Source of the DNA: an uncultured Finegoldia sp.
Lineage (GTDB): Bacteria; Bacillota; Clostridia; Tissierellales; Peptoniphilaceae
Assembly (NCBI RefSeq): GCF_947252345.1
Contig: NZ_CAMXVC010000023.1
Location: 1 to 31,504, forward strand
DNA length: 31,504 nucleotides
Direction: 5' to 3'
Shown one piece after another: positions 13,578 to 22,328 of the stretch; within the stretch, counting starts at the first letter, position 1, and each line of letters starts with the position of its first letter. The notes beneath the pieces are model-generated. The model did not search any database. It saw only the letters and a program-made list of their open reading frames with translations, and was not told the DNA's origin. The translations under genes were made by a program, and so were the position numbers.

Positions 13578-14207
13578 ATGAAGAGTATTTTAGGTAAAAA
13601 AATCGGAATGACTCAAATCTTCGACGGAGATGGTAGTGTTGTTCCAGTAACTGTCATTGAAGCGGGTCCAATGGTTGTTACACAAATCAAAACTAAAGAA
13701 AAAGAAGGATATAACGCAATTCAAGTTGGTTTTATCGAAAAGAAAGAAAAACACGTTAACCAACCAATGAGAGGCCATTTTGGCAAGGCTAATGTTTCAT
13801 TCAAGAAACACTTACAAGAGTTTAAAATTGGTGATGATGAACAATTTAACCTTGGCGATGAAATCAAGTCTGATATTTTCAATGACGGAGATGTTGTTGA
13901 TGTTATCGGTATTTCAAAGGGTAAGGGAACTCAAGGTGCTATTGTTAGACACAACTATTCAAGAGGACCTATGGGTCACGGTTCTAAATCACACAGAGTT
14001 GCCGGTGCGAGAAGTGCGGGTTCTTATCCAGCAAGAGTTTTCAAAGGACGTAAAGGTTCTGGAAAAATGGGTCACGACCGTGTAACTGTTCAAAACTTAA
14101 CTATTGTTAAAGTTGACAATGAAAGAAACTTACTTCTTATCAAGGGAGCTGTTCCAGGAAATAAAGGTGGAGTAGTTACTGTAAGAGAAGCTATTAAGTC
14201 AAAATAG
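13578..14207 (+). CDS. rplC: 50S ribosomal protein L3
   Basis: 209 residues, with the N-terminal ILGKKIGMTQIF signature and the central extension (GHGSKSHRVAGARSAGSYPARVFKG) that reaches the peptidyl-transferase centre. I start at ATG 13578, six bases after AGGAGGTG (13564-13571); a GTG at 13569 in frame overlaps that site. The 74-nt gap after rpsJ is the longest inside this operon and contains only a weak TGTG/CACA dyad. Confidence 0.97.
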   Translation: MKSILGKKIGMTQIFDGDGSVVPVTVIEAGPMVVTQIKTKEKEGYNAIQVGFIEKKEKHVNQPMRGHFGKANVSFKKHLQEFKIGDDEQFNLGDEIKSDIFNDGDVVDVIGISKGKGTQGAIVRHNYSRGPMGHGSKSHRVAGARSAGSYPARVFKGRKGSGKMGHDRVTVQNLTIVKVDNERNLLLIKGAVPGNKGGVVTVREAIKSK

Positions 14208-14222
14208 GAAGGAGGATGAAAT

Positions 14223-14846
14223 ATGCCTAAAGTTCAAATTTTAAACCAACTAGGCGAAAATGTTGGAGAATTAGAATTAAATGAAGCCATTTTCGGCGTT
14301 GATGTTAATGAGCATGTTGTTTATGAAGTAGTTAAAAATCAACTTGCTAATAAAAGACAAGGCACACAATCTGCTAAAACTCGTAGCGAGGTAAGAGGTG
14401 GAGGAAAGAAGCCTTGGAGACAAAAAGGTACAGGTAGAGCAAGACAAGGTAGTATTAGATCTCCACAATGGAGAGGTGGTGGGGTAGTATTCGCTCCAAA
14501 GCCTAGAGATTACAGCTACGCTGTTCCTAAGAAGGTTAAGAGACTTGCAATCAAATCTGTGTTGACTTCAAAAGTTAGCGACAATGAAATGATTGTTTTA
14601 GATAAATTAAACTTAGATGCAATAAGCACTAAAAAAGCTGTTGAAGTTTTAAAGAATATTAAAGCTGACAAAAAAGCTTTGGTTGTTGTTGAAAACCACA
14701 ATGAAACTCTTTACAGGTCATTTAGAAACATTGAAAATGTAGCTATTTGCGAAGCTAGATTGATTAATGTGTATGACTGTTTGAAATACAACTCATTGGT
14801 AATCACAACTGATGCGGTTAAAATTCTTGAGGAGGTGTTTCAATAA
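14223..14846 (+). CDS. rplD: 50S ribosomal protein L4
   Basis: 207 residues. The long basic loop (about 60-95: GGGKKPWRQKGTGRARQGS...) that lines the exit tunnel is intact, and the C-terminal globular domain is of normal length. In several bacteria L4 is also the repressor of its own operon, making it the natural candidate ligand for the leader at 12981. AAGGAGG (14209-14215) is seven bases from ATG; the stop overlaps the next start by one base (TAATG). Confidence 0.97.
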   Translation: MPKVQILNQLGENVGELELNEAIFGVDVNEHVVYEVVKNQLANKRQGTQSAKTRSEVRGGGKKPWRQKGTGRARQGSIRSPQWRGGGVVFAPKPRDYSYAVPKKVKRLAIKSVLTSKVSDNEMIVLDKLNLDAISTKKAVEVLKNIKADKKALVVVENHNETLYRSFRNIENVAICEARLINVYDCLKYNSLVITTDAVKILEEVFQ

Positions 14847-15136
14847 TGAAATCACCATATGATATTATTTTGAAACCAATAGTTTCTGAAGATTCTATGG
14901 CTAAGATGGAAGAAAAGAAATATGTTTTCAAAGTTGAAAAAAATGCTAATAAAATAGAAATCAGAAATGCTATCGAAAAGATTTTCGATGTAAAAGTTAA
15001 ATCTGTTAACACTATGAATGTCAAAGGAAAAGTTAAGAGAATGGGAGCTCATAGTGGTAAAAGAGCTGATTGGAAGAAAGCTATAGTTGCATTGAGTGAA
15101 GATTCAAAAGAAATTGAATTTTTCGAAGGAATGTAA
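14846..15136 (+). CDS. rplW: 50S ribosomal protein L23
   Basis: 96 residues, normal length, opening with the conserved YDIILKPIVSEDS segment. L23 lies at the tunnel exit and docks trigger factor and SRP. The ribosome binding site GAGGAGGTG (14829-14837) is inside the end of rplD, and start and stop overlap by one base, so the two are translationally coupled. Confidence 0.97.
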   Translation: MKSPYDIILKPIVSEDSMAKMEEKKYVFKVEKNANKIEIRNAIEKIFDVKVKSVNTMNVKGKVKRMGAHSGKRADWKKAIVALSEDSKEIEFFEGM

Positions 15137-15151
15137 TTAAGGGGGTAAAAC

Positions 15152-15982
15152 ATGGCTATAAAAAAATATAAACCGACTTCTGCCGGTGTACGTGGTATGA
15201 GTGTTTTGTCTTTTGACGAAATCACAAAAACTACTCCTGAAAAATCATTAACTGTTAGCTTGACTAAATCTGGCGGAAGAAACTCTTACGGTAGAGTTAC
15301 TATTCGTCACAGAGGCGGCGGAGCTAAGAGAAAATATAGAATTATAGATTTTAAGAGAAACAAAGATGGTATCAAGGCTGTTGTTAAGTCAATCGAATAC
15401 GATCCAAACAGAACAGCTAACATCGCTTTGTTGCAATACGCTGATGGTGAAAAGAGATACATCATTCAACCAGTAGGATTGAAGGTTGGAGATGTTGTTG
15501 AAAGCGGTGCTGATGTTGATATCGTACCTGGAAATGCTCTTCCACTTAGAAGTATTCCAGTAGGTACTACAGTTCACAACGTTGAAATGAAGGTTGGCAA
15601 AGGAGCTCAATTGGTTAGAACAGCTGGTGCAGAAGCACAACTTATGGCTAAGGAAGGCAAATTTGCACAATTGAGATTGCCATCAGGCGAATTTAGATTG
15701 ATTCACCTTGACTGCAAAGCAACTGTAGGACAAGTAGGAAATATCTCTCACGAATTGGTTACAATTGGTAAGGCTGGACGTAACAGACACTTAGGTAAGA
15801 GACCTTATGTAAGAGGTTCGGCAATGAACCCAGTAGATCACCCTCACGGTGGTGGTGAAGGTAGAGCACCTATCGGTAGACCTGCTCCTTCAACTCCATG
15901 GGGTAAACCAGCACTTGGACTTAAGACTCGTAAGAAAAACAAGAAGTCTAACAAGTACATTGTAAGAAGAAGAAAGAAATAA
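15152..15982 (+). CDS. rplB: 50S ribosomal protein L2
   Basis: 276 residues, standard length. The C-terminal segment HPHGGGEGRAPIGRPAPSTP, including the conserved histidine near the peptidyl-transferase centre, is intact, as are the RNA-binding OB and SH3-like cores. The basic tail (KTRKKNKKSNKYIVRRRKK) is typical. Spaced 15 nt after rplW with a strong GGGGG-type site. Confidence 0.98.
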   Translation: MAIKKYKPTSAGVRGMSVLSFDEITKTTPEKSLTVSLTKSGGRNSYGRVTIRHRGGGAKRKYRIIDFKRNKDGIKAVVKSIEYDPNRTANIALLQYADGEKRYIIQPVGLKVGDVVESGADVDIVPGNALPLRSIPVGTTVHNVEMKVGKGAQLVRTAGAEAQLMAKEGKFAQLRLPSGEFRLIHLDCKATVGQVGNISHELVTIGKAGRNRHLGKRPYVRGSAMNPVDHPHGGGEGRAPIGRPAPSTPWGKPALGLKTRKKNKKSNKYIVRRRKK

Positions 15983-15994
15983 CGGAGGGATATA

Positions 15995-16279
15995 ATGAGT
16001 AGATCACTTAAAAAAGGACCTTTCTGCGATGACCATTTAATGAAGAAAGTGGAAGAACTTAACAAAAACGACGAAAAGAAGATTATCAAAACATGGTCAC
16101 GTCGTTCTACGATATTCCCTAACTTCGTAGGTCACACTATTGCAGTTCACGATGGAAGAAAGCACCTACCTGTTTATATTACTGACGATATGGTTGGTCA
16201 TAAACTAGGAGAATTTGTTCCTACAAGAACATACAAAGGTCACATTAAAAACGAAAAAACAAGTAAGGTTCGTAAGTAA
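15995..16279 (+). CDS. rpsS: 30S ribosomal protein S19
   Basis: 94 residues, starting SRSLKKGPF and containing the WSRRSTIFPNFVGHTIAVHDGRKH core, both characteristic. It sits in the 30S head next to S13. CGGAGGG precedes ATG; 12 nt after rplB. Confidence 0.98.
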   Translation: MSRSLKKGPFCDDHLMKKVEELNKNDEKKIIKTWSRRSTIFPNFVGHTIAVHDGRKHLPVYITDDMVGHKLGEFVPTRTYKGHIKNEKTSKVRK

Positions 16280-16296
16280 TATAAGGAGGTATGACA

Positions 16297-16635
16297 ATGC
16301 AAGCTAAAGCTATAGCGAAATATGTACGTATTTCTCCTCTAAAAGTAAATTTTATATGCAAAGAAATTAGAGGTAAACAAGTTGATGAAGCCCTTGCTAT
16401 ATTGAAATTCACTCCTAAAAAAGGTGCTAGAATTTTAGAAAAAGTGCTAAATTCAGCAATTGCAAACGCAGAACACAATTTTGGATTAAACAGAGAAGAA
16501 CTTTTCGTATCACAAGCATATGCTAACAATGCTCCTGTAATGAAAAGATGGAGACCAAAAGCAAAAGGTATGGCTTATCCGATTCTTAAAAGATCAAGCC
16601 ATGTTGGCGTAATTGTAGAAGAAAGAGAATTATAA
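16297..16635 (+). CDS. rplV: 50S ribosomal protein L22
   Basis: 112 residues. The beta-hairpin that reaches into the exit tunnel (around MKRWRPKAKGMAYPILKRSSH, about 88-108), where macrolide-resistance changes occur, has no visible insertion or deletion. I choose ATG 16297: AAGGAGG (16283-16289) is then seven bases upstream, whereas ATG 16291 would be only one base away. Confidence 0.96.
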   Translation: MQAKAIAKYVRISPLKVNFICKEIRGKQVDEALAILKFTPKKGARILEKVLNSAIANAEHNFGLNREELFVSQAYANNAPVMKRWRPKAKGMAYPILKRSSHVGVIVEEREL

Positions 16636-16646
16636 GGAGGAGTCTG

Positions 16647-17381
16647 ATGGGTCAAAAAGTTAATCCTAAAGGATTAAGAGTTGGTGTTATCAAAGACTGG
16701 GATTCAAGATGGTTTGCAGACAAGAAAGAATTTGGGGACTATTTAGTAGAAGACCATAAAATTCGTGAACTTATCAAAAAAGAATCTTTTAGTGCTGGTA
16801 TCAGCAGTGTTTCAATAGAAAGAGCATCAAACAAAATCAAAGTAACTATCAATACAGCTAAACCTGGTATGGTTATTGGTCGTCAAGGAGCAGGTGTTGA
16901 AGAGTTAAAAGCAAAATTAGAAAAATTAACAGGTAAAAATTTAATCATAAATGTAGAAGAAATTAAGTTCCAAGACTTAGATGCACAATTAGTTGCAGAA
17001 AACATTGCAAGTCAATTGGAAAGACGTGTTTCTTTCAGACGTGCTATGAAGCAAACAATGCAAAGAAGTATGAGAGCAGGAGCTTTGGGTATTAAGACTA
17101 TGGTTTCAGGTAGACTTGGCGGAGCTGATATGGCAAGAAGCGAAGGATACAGTGAAGGAACTATTCCTCTTCAAACTCTAAGAGCAGCCATTGATTATGG
17201 TTTTGCTGAAGCAGACACAACTTATGGTAAGCTTGGTGTTAAAGTTTGGTTGTACAAAGGTGAAATGTTACCTGGTATGACAGAAGAAGATTTGCCTGTT
17301 TACAAAAACAAAAAGAACGACAAAAACAAAAAAAGAAGAAGTAACAACAAAAAAGGTAAATCCCAAGCAGCTAAAAACTAA
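16647..17381 (+). CDS. rpsC: 30S ribosomal protein S3, with Lys/Asn-rich tail
   Basis: 244 residues. N-terminal domain, KH domain with P-G-M-V-I-G-R-Q-G-A-G (about 73-83) and C-terminal domain are all present. The last about 30 residues form a low-complexity basic extension (KNKKNDKNKKRRSNNKKGKS), longer than in many bacteria and probably disordered or RNA-contacting. S3 lines the mRNA entry channel with helicase activity. AAGGAGG-type site before ATG 16647. Confidence 0.97.
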   Translation: MGQKVNPKGLRVGVIKDWDSRWFADKKEFGDYLVEDHKIRELIKKESFSAGISSVSIERASNKIKVTINTAKPGMVIGRQGAGVEELKAKLEKLTGKNLIINVEEIKFQDLDAQLVAENIASQLERRVSFRRAMKQTMQRSMRAGALGIKTMVSGRLGGADMARSEGYSEGTIPLQTLRAAIDYGFAEADTTYGKLGVKVWLYKGEMLPGMTEEDLPVYKNKKNDKNKKRRSNNKKGKSQAAKN

Positions 17382-17401
17382 TTTGAGAGGAGGAATATTC
17401 T

Positions 17402-17845
17402 ATGTTAATGCCTAAGAGAGTTAAATACCGTAGAGTTCACAGAGGTAGAATGAAAGGTAAAGCATTAAGAGGTAATACTTTATCTTACGGTGATTATGGT
17501 ATACAAGCGTTAGGGTCTTGTTGGTTGACAGCTAATCAAATAGAAGCAGCACGTCGTGCTATGACAAGATATATAAAAAGAGGCGGTAACATCTGGATTA
17601 AAGTATTTCCAGATAAACCAGTGTCAAAGAAGCCTATCGGTATTCGTATGGGTTCTGGTAAAGGAGCTCCTGAATATTGGGTAGCAGTTATTAAACCAGG
17701 TAGAGTATTGTTTGAAATGGCAGGTGTTCCTGAAGAAGTAGCTCGTGAAGCTATGAGACTTGCACAACACAAACTACCAATTAAAACTAAATTTATAACT
17801 CGTGAAGAGTTCCAAGAAAAGGACGGTGAAGCTGATGAAAACTAA
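17402..17845 (+). CDS. rplP: 50S ribosomal protein L16
   Basis: 147 residues starting MLMPKRVKYRRVHRGRMKG, the usual bacterial L16 opening, with the conserved RMGSGKGAPEYWVAV segment. ATG 17402 lies eight bases after AGGAGG (17388-17393). L16 helps position the A-site tRNA acceptor arm. Its last 11 nt overlap rpmC. Confidence 0.97.
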   Translation: MLMPKRVKYRRVHRGRMKGKALRGNTLSYGDYGIQALGSCWLTANQIEAARRAMTRYIKRGGNIWIKVFPDKPVSKKPIGIRMGSGKGAPEYWVAVIKPGRVLFEMAGVPEEVAREAMRLAQHKLPIKTKFITREEFQEKDGEADEN

Positions 17846-18041
17846 AGAAATCCGTAATCTATCAGATCAAGATTTACAAAAACAATTAGAACAATCTAAA
17901 AGCGAATTGTTTAATCTTCGTTTTCAATTAGCTACTGGGCAATTAGAAAACCCTATGATGATAGGACTTGTAAAAAAAGATATAGCTCGTATTAAAACTA
18001 TAATTAGAGAACGTGAGCTAAACATTGGTAAGGAGGCATAA
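17835..18041 (+). CDS. rpmC: 50S ribosomal protein L29
   Basis: 68 residues, the normal length for this two-helix protein at the tunnel exit (MKTKEIRNLSDQDLQ..., with the FNLRFQLATGQLENP core). The true start is ATG 17835 inside the end of rplP; an in-frame start at 17802 would add 11 residues not found in the family. GGTGA (17825-17829) is five bases upstream. Confidence 0.95.
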   Translation: MKTKEIRNLSDQDLQKQLEQSKSELFNLRFQLATGQLENPMMIGLVKKDIARIKTIIRERELNIGKEA

Positions 18042-18046
18042 CAATT

Positions 18047-18301
18047 ATGGAAAGAAATATGAGAAAAACCATAGTTGGGGTAGTTGTTTCAGACAAAATG
18101 GATAAGTCAATTGTTGTAGAAGTTAAAACACTTGTCAAAGACCCTTTGTACGGAAAGCAACTAAGAAAAACAACAAAGTTTAAGGCACACGATGAAGAAA
18201 ATATCGCTGGTGTTGGCGATAAAGTTAAAATAATGGAAACAAGACCTCTTTCTAAGACAAAGAACTGGAGACTTGTAGAAATTATAGAAAAAGCTAAGTA
18301 A
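18047..18301 (+). CDS. rpsQ: 30S ribosomal protein S17
   Basis: 84 residues with the OB-fold signature RKTIVGVVVSDKMDKSIVV and the RPLSKTKNWRLVEI end. The ribosome binding site AAGGAGG (18030-18036) lies within the end of rpmC, ten bases from ATG 18047; a second ATG at 18059 would be too far. S17 is a primary 16S rRNA binder. Confidence 0.97.
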   Translation: MERNMRKTIVGVVVSDKMDKSIVVEVKTLVKDPLYGKQLRKTTKFKAHDEENIAGVGDKVKIMETRPLSKTKNWRLVEIIEKAK

Positions 18302-18325
18302 TTCTTATTACGAAAGGAGAATTTT

Positions 18326-18694
18326 ATGATTCAACAAGAAAGTCGTTTGAGAGTTGCAGATAACTCTGGTGCAAAAGAACTACTAGTAATAAGAGTTTTA
18401 GGTGGTACTAAAAGAAAGTACGCAGCTATCGGTGACATCGTAGTTTGCTCAGTTAAATCTGCACAACCGGGCGGTATGGTTAAAAAAGGTGATGTAGTAA
18501 AAGCTGTTATCGTAAGAACAACTAAACCATTGGGAAGAGCTGATGGAAGTTACATCAGATTTGACGATAATGCAGCTGTAATTATAAAAGATGATAAAAA
18601 TCCAGTGGGAACAAGAATTTTTGGTTCAGTTACTCGTGAATTGAGAGCCAATAACTTCATGAAAATAATCTCATTGGCACCTGAAGTATTATAA
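18326..18694 (+). CDS. rplN: 50S ribosomal protein L14
   Basis: 122 residues, exact family length, beginning MIQQESRLRVADNSGAKE and containing the GxIRFDDNAAVI strand region. It contacts L19 and the 30S in the subunit bridge. First gene of the spc section; no internal promoter is evident in the 24-nt gap. Confidence 0.98.
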   Translation: MIQQESRLRVADNSGAKELLVIRVLGGTKRKYAAIGDIVVCSVKSAQPGGMVKKGDVVKAVIVRTTKPLGRADGSYIRFDDNAAVIIKDDKNPVGTRIFGSVTRELRANNFMKIISLAPEVL

Positions 18695-18712
18695 TTGGAG
18701 GTGTAGAGAGAT

Positions 18713-19021
18713 ATGAAGATTAAAAATGGAGATACTGTAATAGTTATTTCTGGTAAAGACAAAGGCAAAACTGGAAAAGTAACTAAAGTATTAGCCAAAG
18801 AAAATAGAGTCATAGTAGAAGGAGTTAATATAGTAACTAAGCACCAAAAGGCTAACGGACGTGGTGTTGAAAGTGGACTAATTAAGAAAGAAGCTGCTAT
18901 TGATGTTTCAAACGTAATGTATTATGATGCTAAAAACAAAAAAGGCACTAGATTAGGTTACAAGTTTGAAGACGGTAAGAAAGTTAGATTTATGAAATCT
19001 AGCAATGAAACAATTAAGTAA
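18713..19021 (+). CDS. rplX: 50S ribosomal protein L24
   Basis: 102 residues with an N-terminal KOW motif (GDTVIVISGKDKGKTGKVTKV, about 5-25), an assembly initiator of the 50S subunit. TTGGAGGTG-type ribosome binding site, 18 nt after rplN. Confidence 0.97.
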   Translation: MKIKNGDTVIVISGKDKGKTGKVTKVLAKENRVIVEGVNIVTKHQKANGRGVESGLIKKEAAIDVSNVMYYDAKNKKGTRLGYKFEDGKKVRFMKSSNETIK

Positions 19022-19039
19022 CATAAGGAGGGTATAAAC

Positions 19040-19582
19040 TTGACTTCCAGATTAAAAGAAAAATATACAAATGAAGTTGTTCCTTTCTTGGTTGAACGCT
19101 TCAAATACAAAAACATCATGCAAGTTCCAAGATTGGAAAAAATCGTGCTTAACATGGGTTTAGGTTCTTCAAAAGAAAACCCTAAGGCTATCGAAAGTGC
19201 TGTTAAAGAATTAGAAACAATTACAGGACAACACCCAATTGTAACAAAAGCAAGAAAATCTATAGCGAACTTCAAATTGAGAGAAGGTATGAATGTAGGT
19301 GTTAAAGTTACATTGCGTGGTGACAAAATGTATGATTTCTTAGATAAATTTATGAACATTTCTCTTCCTCGTGTAAGAGACTTTAGAGGTATTTCTTCTA
19401 AATCATTTGATGGTAGAGGAAACTATGCTGTAGGTATCAAAGAACAATTGATATTCCCTGAAATCGAATACGATATGGTAGATCAAATCAGAGGTATGGA
19501 CATTGTTGTCGTTACTACTGCAAACACTGACGAAGAAGCTAAGGAATTATTAGACAAAATGGGAATGCCATTTAAGAAATAA
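19040..19582 (+). CDS. rplE: 50S ribosomal protein L5
   Basis: 180 residues, starting at TTG 19040 behind AAGGAGG. Conserved segments include the PRLEKIVLNMGLG opening and RGMDIVVVTTANTDEEAKELL end. L5 binds 5S rRNA and contacts P-site tRNA and S13. The non-ATG start is also used by rpsE, rpsK and rplQ here. Confidence 0.97.
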   Translation: MTSRLKEKYTNEVVPFLVERFKYKNIMQVPRLEKIVLNMGLGSSKENPKAIESAVKELETITGQHPIVTKARKSIANFKLREGMNVGVKVTLRGDKMYDFLDKFMNISLPRVRDFRGISSKSFDGRGNYAVGIKEQLIFPEIEYDMVDQIRGMDIVVVTTANTDEEAKELLDKMGMPFKK

Positions 19583-19594
19583 GGAGGAGTTTTA

Positions 19595-19780
19595 GTGGCT
19601 AAAAAATCAATGATAGCAAAACAAAAAAGACCTGCAAAGTTTAGCACAAGAGAATACAATAGATGCAAAATTTGTGGTAGACCTCACGGATATTTAAAGA
19701 AATATGGCATCTGCCGTATATGCTTTAGAGAATTGGCTTATAAAGGCGAAATCCCTGGCGTAAGAAAAGCAAGCTGGTAA
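19595..19780 (+). CDS. rpsZ: 30S ribosomal protein S14, zinc-binding (type Z)
   Basis: 61 residues, the short zinc form. C24-x2-C27 and C40-x2-C43 (CKIC...CRIC) hold the zinc ion. Translation starts at GTG 19595 after AAGGAGGAG. It binds 16S rRNA in the 30S head. No zinc-free longer paralogue is present in this window. Confidence 0.97.
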   Translation: MAKKSMIAKQKRPAKFSTREYNRCKICGRPHGYLKKYGICRICFRELAYKGEIPGVRKASW

Positions 19781-19801
19781 GAAAGGAAGGAGGAAGCTTT
19801 T

Positions 19802-20197
19802 ATGATAACTGACCCTATAGCAGATATGCTTACAAGAATAAGAAACGCAGTTAATGCTAAACATAAAGTTGTTGAAGTTCCTGCATCTAATATCAAAAAA
19901 TCAATCGCACAAATTTTGTTAGATGAAGGATTTATCGATGGTTTCAATGTTACTGATGATGGTAAACAAGGAATCATTACAATAGATTTAAAATATGGTC
20001 CTAACGAAGAAAAAGTAATTTCAGGTATCAAGAGAATATCTAAACCTGGACTTCGTGTCTATGCCAGAGCAAATGAAGTTCCTAAGGTTTTAGGCGGACT
20101 TGGTATTGCTATTGTCTCTACATCAAAAGGCCTTGTAACTGACAAAGTTGCTAGAAAAGAAGGTATTGGTGGAGAGGTAATTTGTTACGTATGGTAA
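19802..20197 (+). CDS. rpsH: 30S ribosomal protein S8
   Basis: 131 residues, standard, opening MITDPIADMLTRIRNA and ending in the STSKGLVTDKVARKEGIGGE...YVW segment. In Escherichia coli S8 represses the spc operon; no comparable internal structure is obvious here. AAGGAGG-type site before ATG. Confidence 0.98.
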   Translation: MITDPIADMLTRIRNAVNAKHKVVEVPASNIKKSIAQILLDEGFIDGFNVTDDGKQGIITIDLKYGPNEEKVISGIKRISKPGLRVYARANEVPKVLGGLGIAIVSTSKGLVTDKVARKEGIGGEVICYVW

Positions 20198-20223
20198 CAC
20201 AAACATTATAAGGAGGTTTGACC

Positions 20224-20763
20224 ATGTCAAGAATTGGATTAAAACCAATTGAAATTCCTAATGGCGTTGATGTAAAAATAACTGAAGACAATTTGTGTAC
20301 TGTAAAAGGACCAAAAGGTGAATTAGTTGAACAAATGCCTAAGGAAATGATTATCAAAATAGAAGATAATACAATCACAGTTTCAAGACCTTCAGAAATC
20401 AAAAGACACAAAGCACTTCATGGTTTGACAAGAACACTTGTTTACAACATGATTGTTGGTGTTACTGAAGGATACAAGAAAACTTTAATTATAGAAGGTA
20501 CTGGTTACAGAGCAGCTAAACAAGGCAAAAAATTGGTGTTGAACTTGGGATATTCTCACACAATTGAAAAAGAAGACCCACAAGGAATCTCTGTTGAAGT
20601 TCCTGAACAACACACACTTGTTATCAGTGGAATCGACAAACAATTAGTTGGTAACTACGCAGCAAAAATCAGAGACCTAAGAGGACCTGAACCATACAAA
20701 GGTAAAGGTATCAGATATGAAGATGAACATATTAGACGTAAAGTCGGTAAAACAGGTAAGTAG
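20224..20763 (+). CDS. rplF: 50S ribosomal protein L6
   Basis: 179 residues, starting MSRIGLKPIEIPNGV. The conserved C-terminal segment with RGPEPYKGKGIRYEDEHIRRKVGK is intact. I start at ATG 20224, seven bases after AAGGAGG (20210-20216); a TTG at 20218 would be too close. L6 lies by the sarcin-ricin loop. Confidence 0.97.
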   Translation: MSRIGLKPIEIPNGVDVKITEDNLCTVKGPKGELVEQMPKEMIIKIEDNTITVSRPSEIKRHKALHGLTRTLVYNMIVGVTEGYKKTLIIEGTGYRAAKQGKKLVLNLGYSHTIEKEDPQGISVEVPEQHTLVISGIDKQLVGNYAAKIRDLRGPEPYKGKGIRYEDEHIRRKVGKTGK

Positions 20764-20777
20764 GAAAGGAGTAAGGT

Positions 20778-21140
20778 ATGTTTAAGAAAATTGATAAAAA
20801 TGCAAATAGAGTTAAAAGACATTTACGTATTCGTAAAAACCTTGCTGGTACTTCTGAAAAACCAAGACTATGCGTATTCAAGTCTAATACTAACATCTAT
20901 GCACAATTAATTGACGATGTTAACCACAACACATTGGTATCTGCTTCAACATTAGACAAAGATTTCAACGGTGAATCAAAATCTAACAAAGAAGCTGCTA
21001 AACTTGTTGGTGAATTAATCGGTAAGAAAGCTATCGATAAAGGCATCGAACAATGCGTATTTGACAGATCAGGATATTTATATCACGGAAAAGTCAAAGA
21101 ATTAGCTGAAGGTGCTAGAAGCGCCGGACTTAAATTTTAG
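20778..21140 (+). CDS. rplR: 50S ribosomal protein L18
   Basis: 120 residues with the RIRKNLAGTSEKPRLCVFKSN segment and the C-terminal FDRSGYLYHGKVKELAEGARSAGL typical of the 5S rRNA-binding L18. Ribosome binding site GGAAAGGAG; 14 nt after rplF. Confidence 0.97.
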   Translation: MFKKIDKNANRVKRHLRIRKNLAGTSEKPRLCVFKSNTNIYAQLIDDVNHNTLVSASTLDKDFNGESKSNKEAAKLVGELIGKKAIDKGIEQCVFDRSGYLYHGKVKELAEGARSAGLKF

Positions 21141-21160
21141 TGCAAGGGAGGTATTTAGTA

Positions 21161-21667
21161 TTGGAACTTTTAAATAAAGAAGTAGAAGGTTTAGAATTAG
21201 AAGAAAGAGTTGTAAATATTAACCGTGTAGCTAAGGTTGTTAAGGGTGGTAGAAACTTTAGATTCGCAGCCCTTGTAGTTGTTGGAGACAAAAACGGACA
21301 CGTTGGCGTTGGTATTGGTAAAGCACAAGAAGTACCAGAAGCTATCAGAAAGGCTAGCCAAGATGCCAAAAAACACGTCTTCTGTGTTCCTATCGTAAAC
21401 ACAACTATTCCTCACCAAGTGACAGGAATTTTCGGAGCTGGTAGAGTATTGTTAAAACCAGCTGGAGAAGGTACTGGAGTTATCGCCGGTGGTCCTGTTC
21501 GTGCGGTATGTGAATTAGCTGGAATCAAAGACGTACGTTCTAAATCATTGGGAACATCAAACCCTCAAAACATTGTTAATGCAACAGTAGAAGGACTTAA
21601 ATCACTTAAGACAGCTGAAAGCGTAGCTAAATTAAGAGGAAAGTCCGTAGAAGAAATTTTAAGATAA
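21161..21667 (+). CDS. rpsE: 30S ribosomal protein S5
   Basis: 168 residues. The double-stranded RNA-binding domain begins near ERVVNINRVAKVVKGGRNF, followed by the GTGVIAGG segment of the second domain. I take TTG 21161 (MELLNKEVEG...) nine bases after AAGGGAGG (21144-21151); a GTG at 21140 in frame starts before that site. S5 affects decoding accuracy. Confidence 0.95.
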   Translation: MELLNKEVEGLELEERVVNINRVAKVVKGGRNFRFAALVVVGDKNGHVGVGIGKAQEVPEAIRKASQDAKKHVFCVPIVNTTIPHQVTGIFGAGRVLLKPAGEGTGVIAGGPVRAVCELAGIKDVRSKSLGTSNPQNIVNATVEGLKSLKTAESVAKLRGKSVEEILR

Positions 21668-21682
21668 GGAGGGCTTTTAAGT

Positions 21683-21865
21683 ATGAGTAAATTAAAGATA
21701 ACTCTTAAAAAGAGCAAAATCGGCAGAATTGAAAAACACATTAGAACTTGTGAAGCCCTTGGACTTCATAAAATAGGACAAACAGTAGAAAAAGAAGACA
21801 ATGATGCAATTCGTGGAATGATTAGACACATTGCATTCATGGTTAACGTAGAAGAAGTTAAATAG
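21683..21865 (+). CDS. rpmD: 50S ribosomal protein L30
   Basis: 60 residues, exact short bacterial length, with KITLKKSKIGR and the TCEALGLHKIGQTVEKEDN core. Located between rpsE and rplO as usual; GGAGGG site upstream. Confidence 0.97.
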   Translation: MSKLKITLKKSKIGRIEKHIRTCEALGLHKIGQTVEKEDNDAIRGMIRHIAFMVNVEEVK

Positions 21866-21877
21866 GAGGTGTTATAA

Positions 21878-22327
21878 GTGAAACTACACAATTTAAGACC
21901 TGCTAAAGGTGGAGAAGTTAAAGCGAGAAAAAGAGTTGGTAGAGGTTACGGTTCAGGATTAGGACACAATGCTGGACGTGGTAGAGACGGACAAAACTCA
22001 AGATCAGGCGGAGGCGTAAGACCAGGATTTGAAGGGGGTCAAATGCCTTTATTCAGAAGACTTCCTAAGAGAGGCTTCAAAAACCACTTCGCTAAGCAAT
22101 ACGCTGAAATCAACGTAAGAGATTTGAATTGCTTCGAAGATGGAGTAGAAATAACACCAGAAATCCTAGCTGACTGTGGATTCTTCAAACCATCTAAAGC
22201 AAAAGACGGCGTTAAGATTCTTGGCGATGGAGAATTGACAAAGAAATTAACTATTAAAGCTAACAAATTTACAAAATCAGCTGAAGAAAAAATTACAAAA
22301 GCCGGAGGAAAGGTAGAGGTGATTTAA
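21878..22327 (+). CDS. rplO: 50S ribosomal protein L15
   Basis: 149 residues, starting at GTG 21878 behind TAGGAGGTG. Opening KLHNLRPAKGG and the Gly/Arg-rich tail that penetrates the 50S core (GRGYGSGLGHNAGRGRDGQN...) are typical. One base separates its stop from secY. Confidence 0.97.
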   Translation: MKLHNLRPAKGGEVKARKRVGRGYGSGLGHNAGRGRDGQNSRSGGGVRPGFEGGQMPLFRRLPKRGFKNHFAKQYAEINVRDLNCFEDGVEITPEILADCGFFKPSKAKDGVKILGDGELTKKLTIKANKFTKSAEEKITKAGGKVEVI

Positions 22328-22328
22328 G

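Noticed and set aside
13780..14085. 101-residue + strand ORF inside rplC
   Set aside because: Alternate frame within a conserved ribosomal protein gene.
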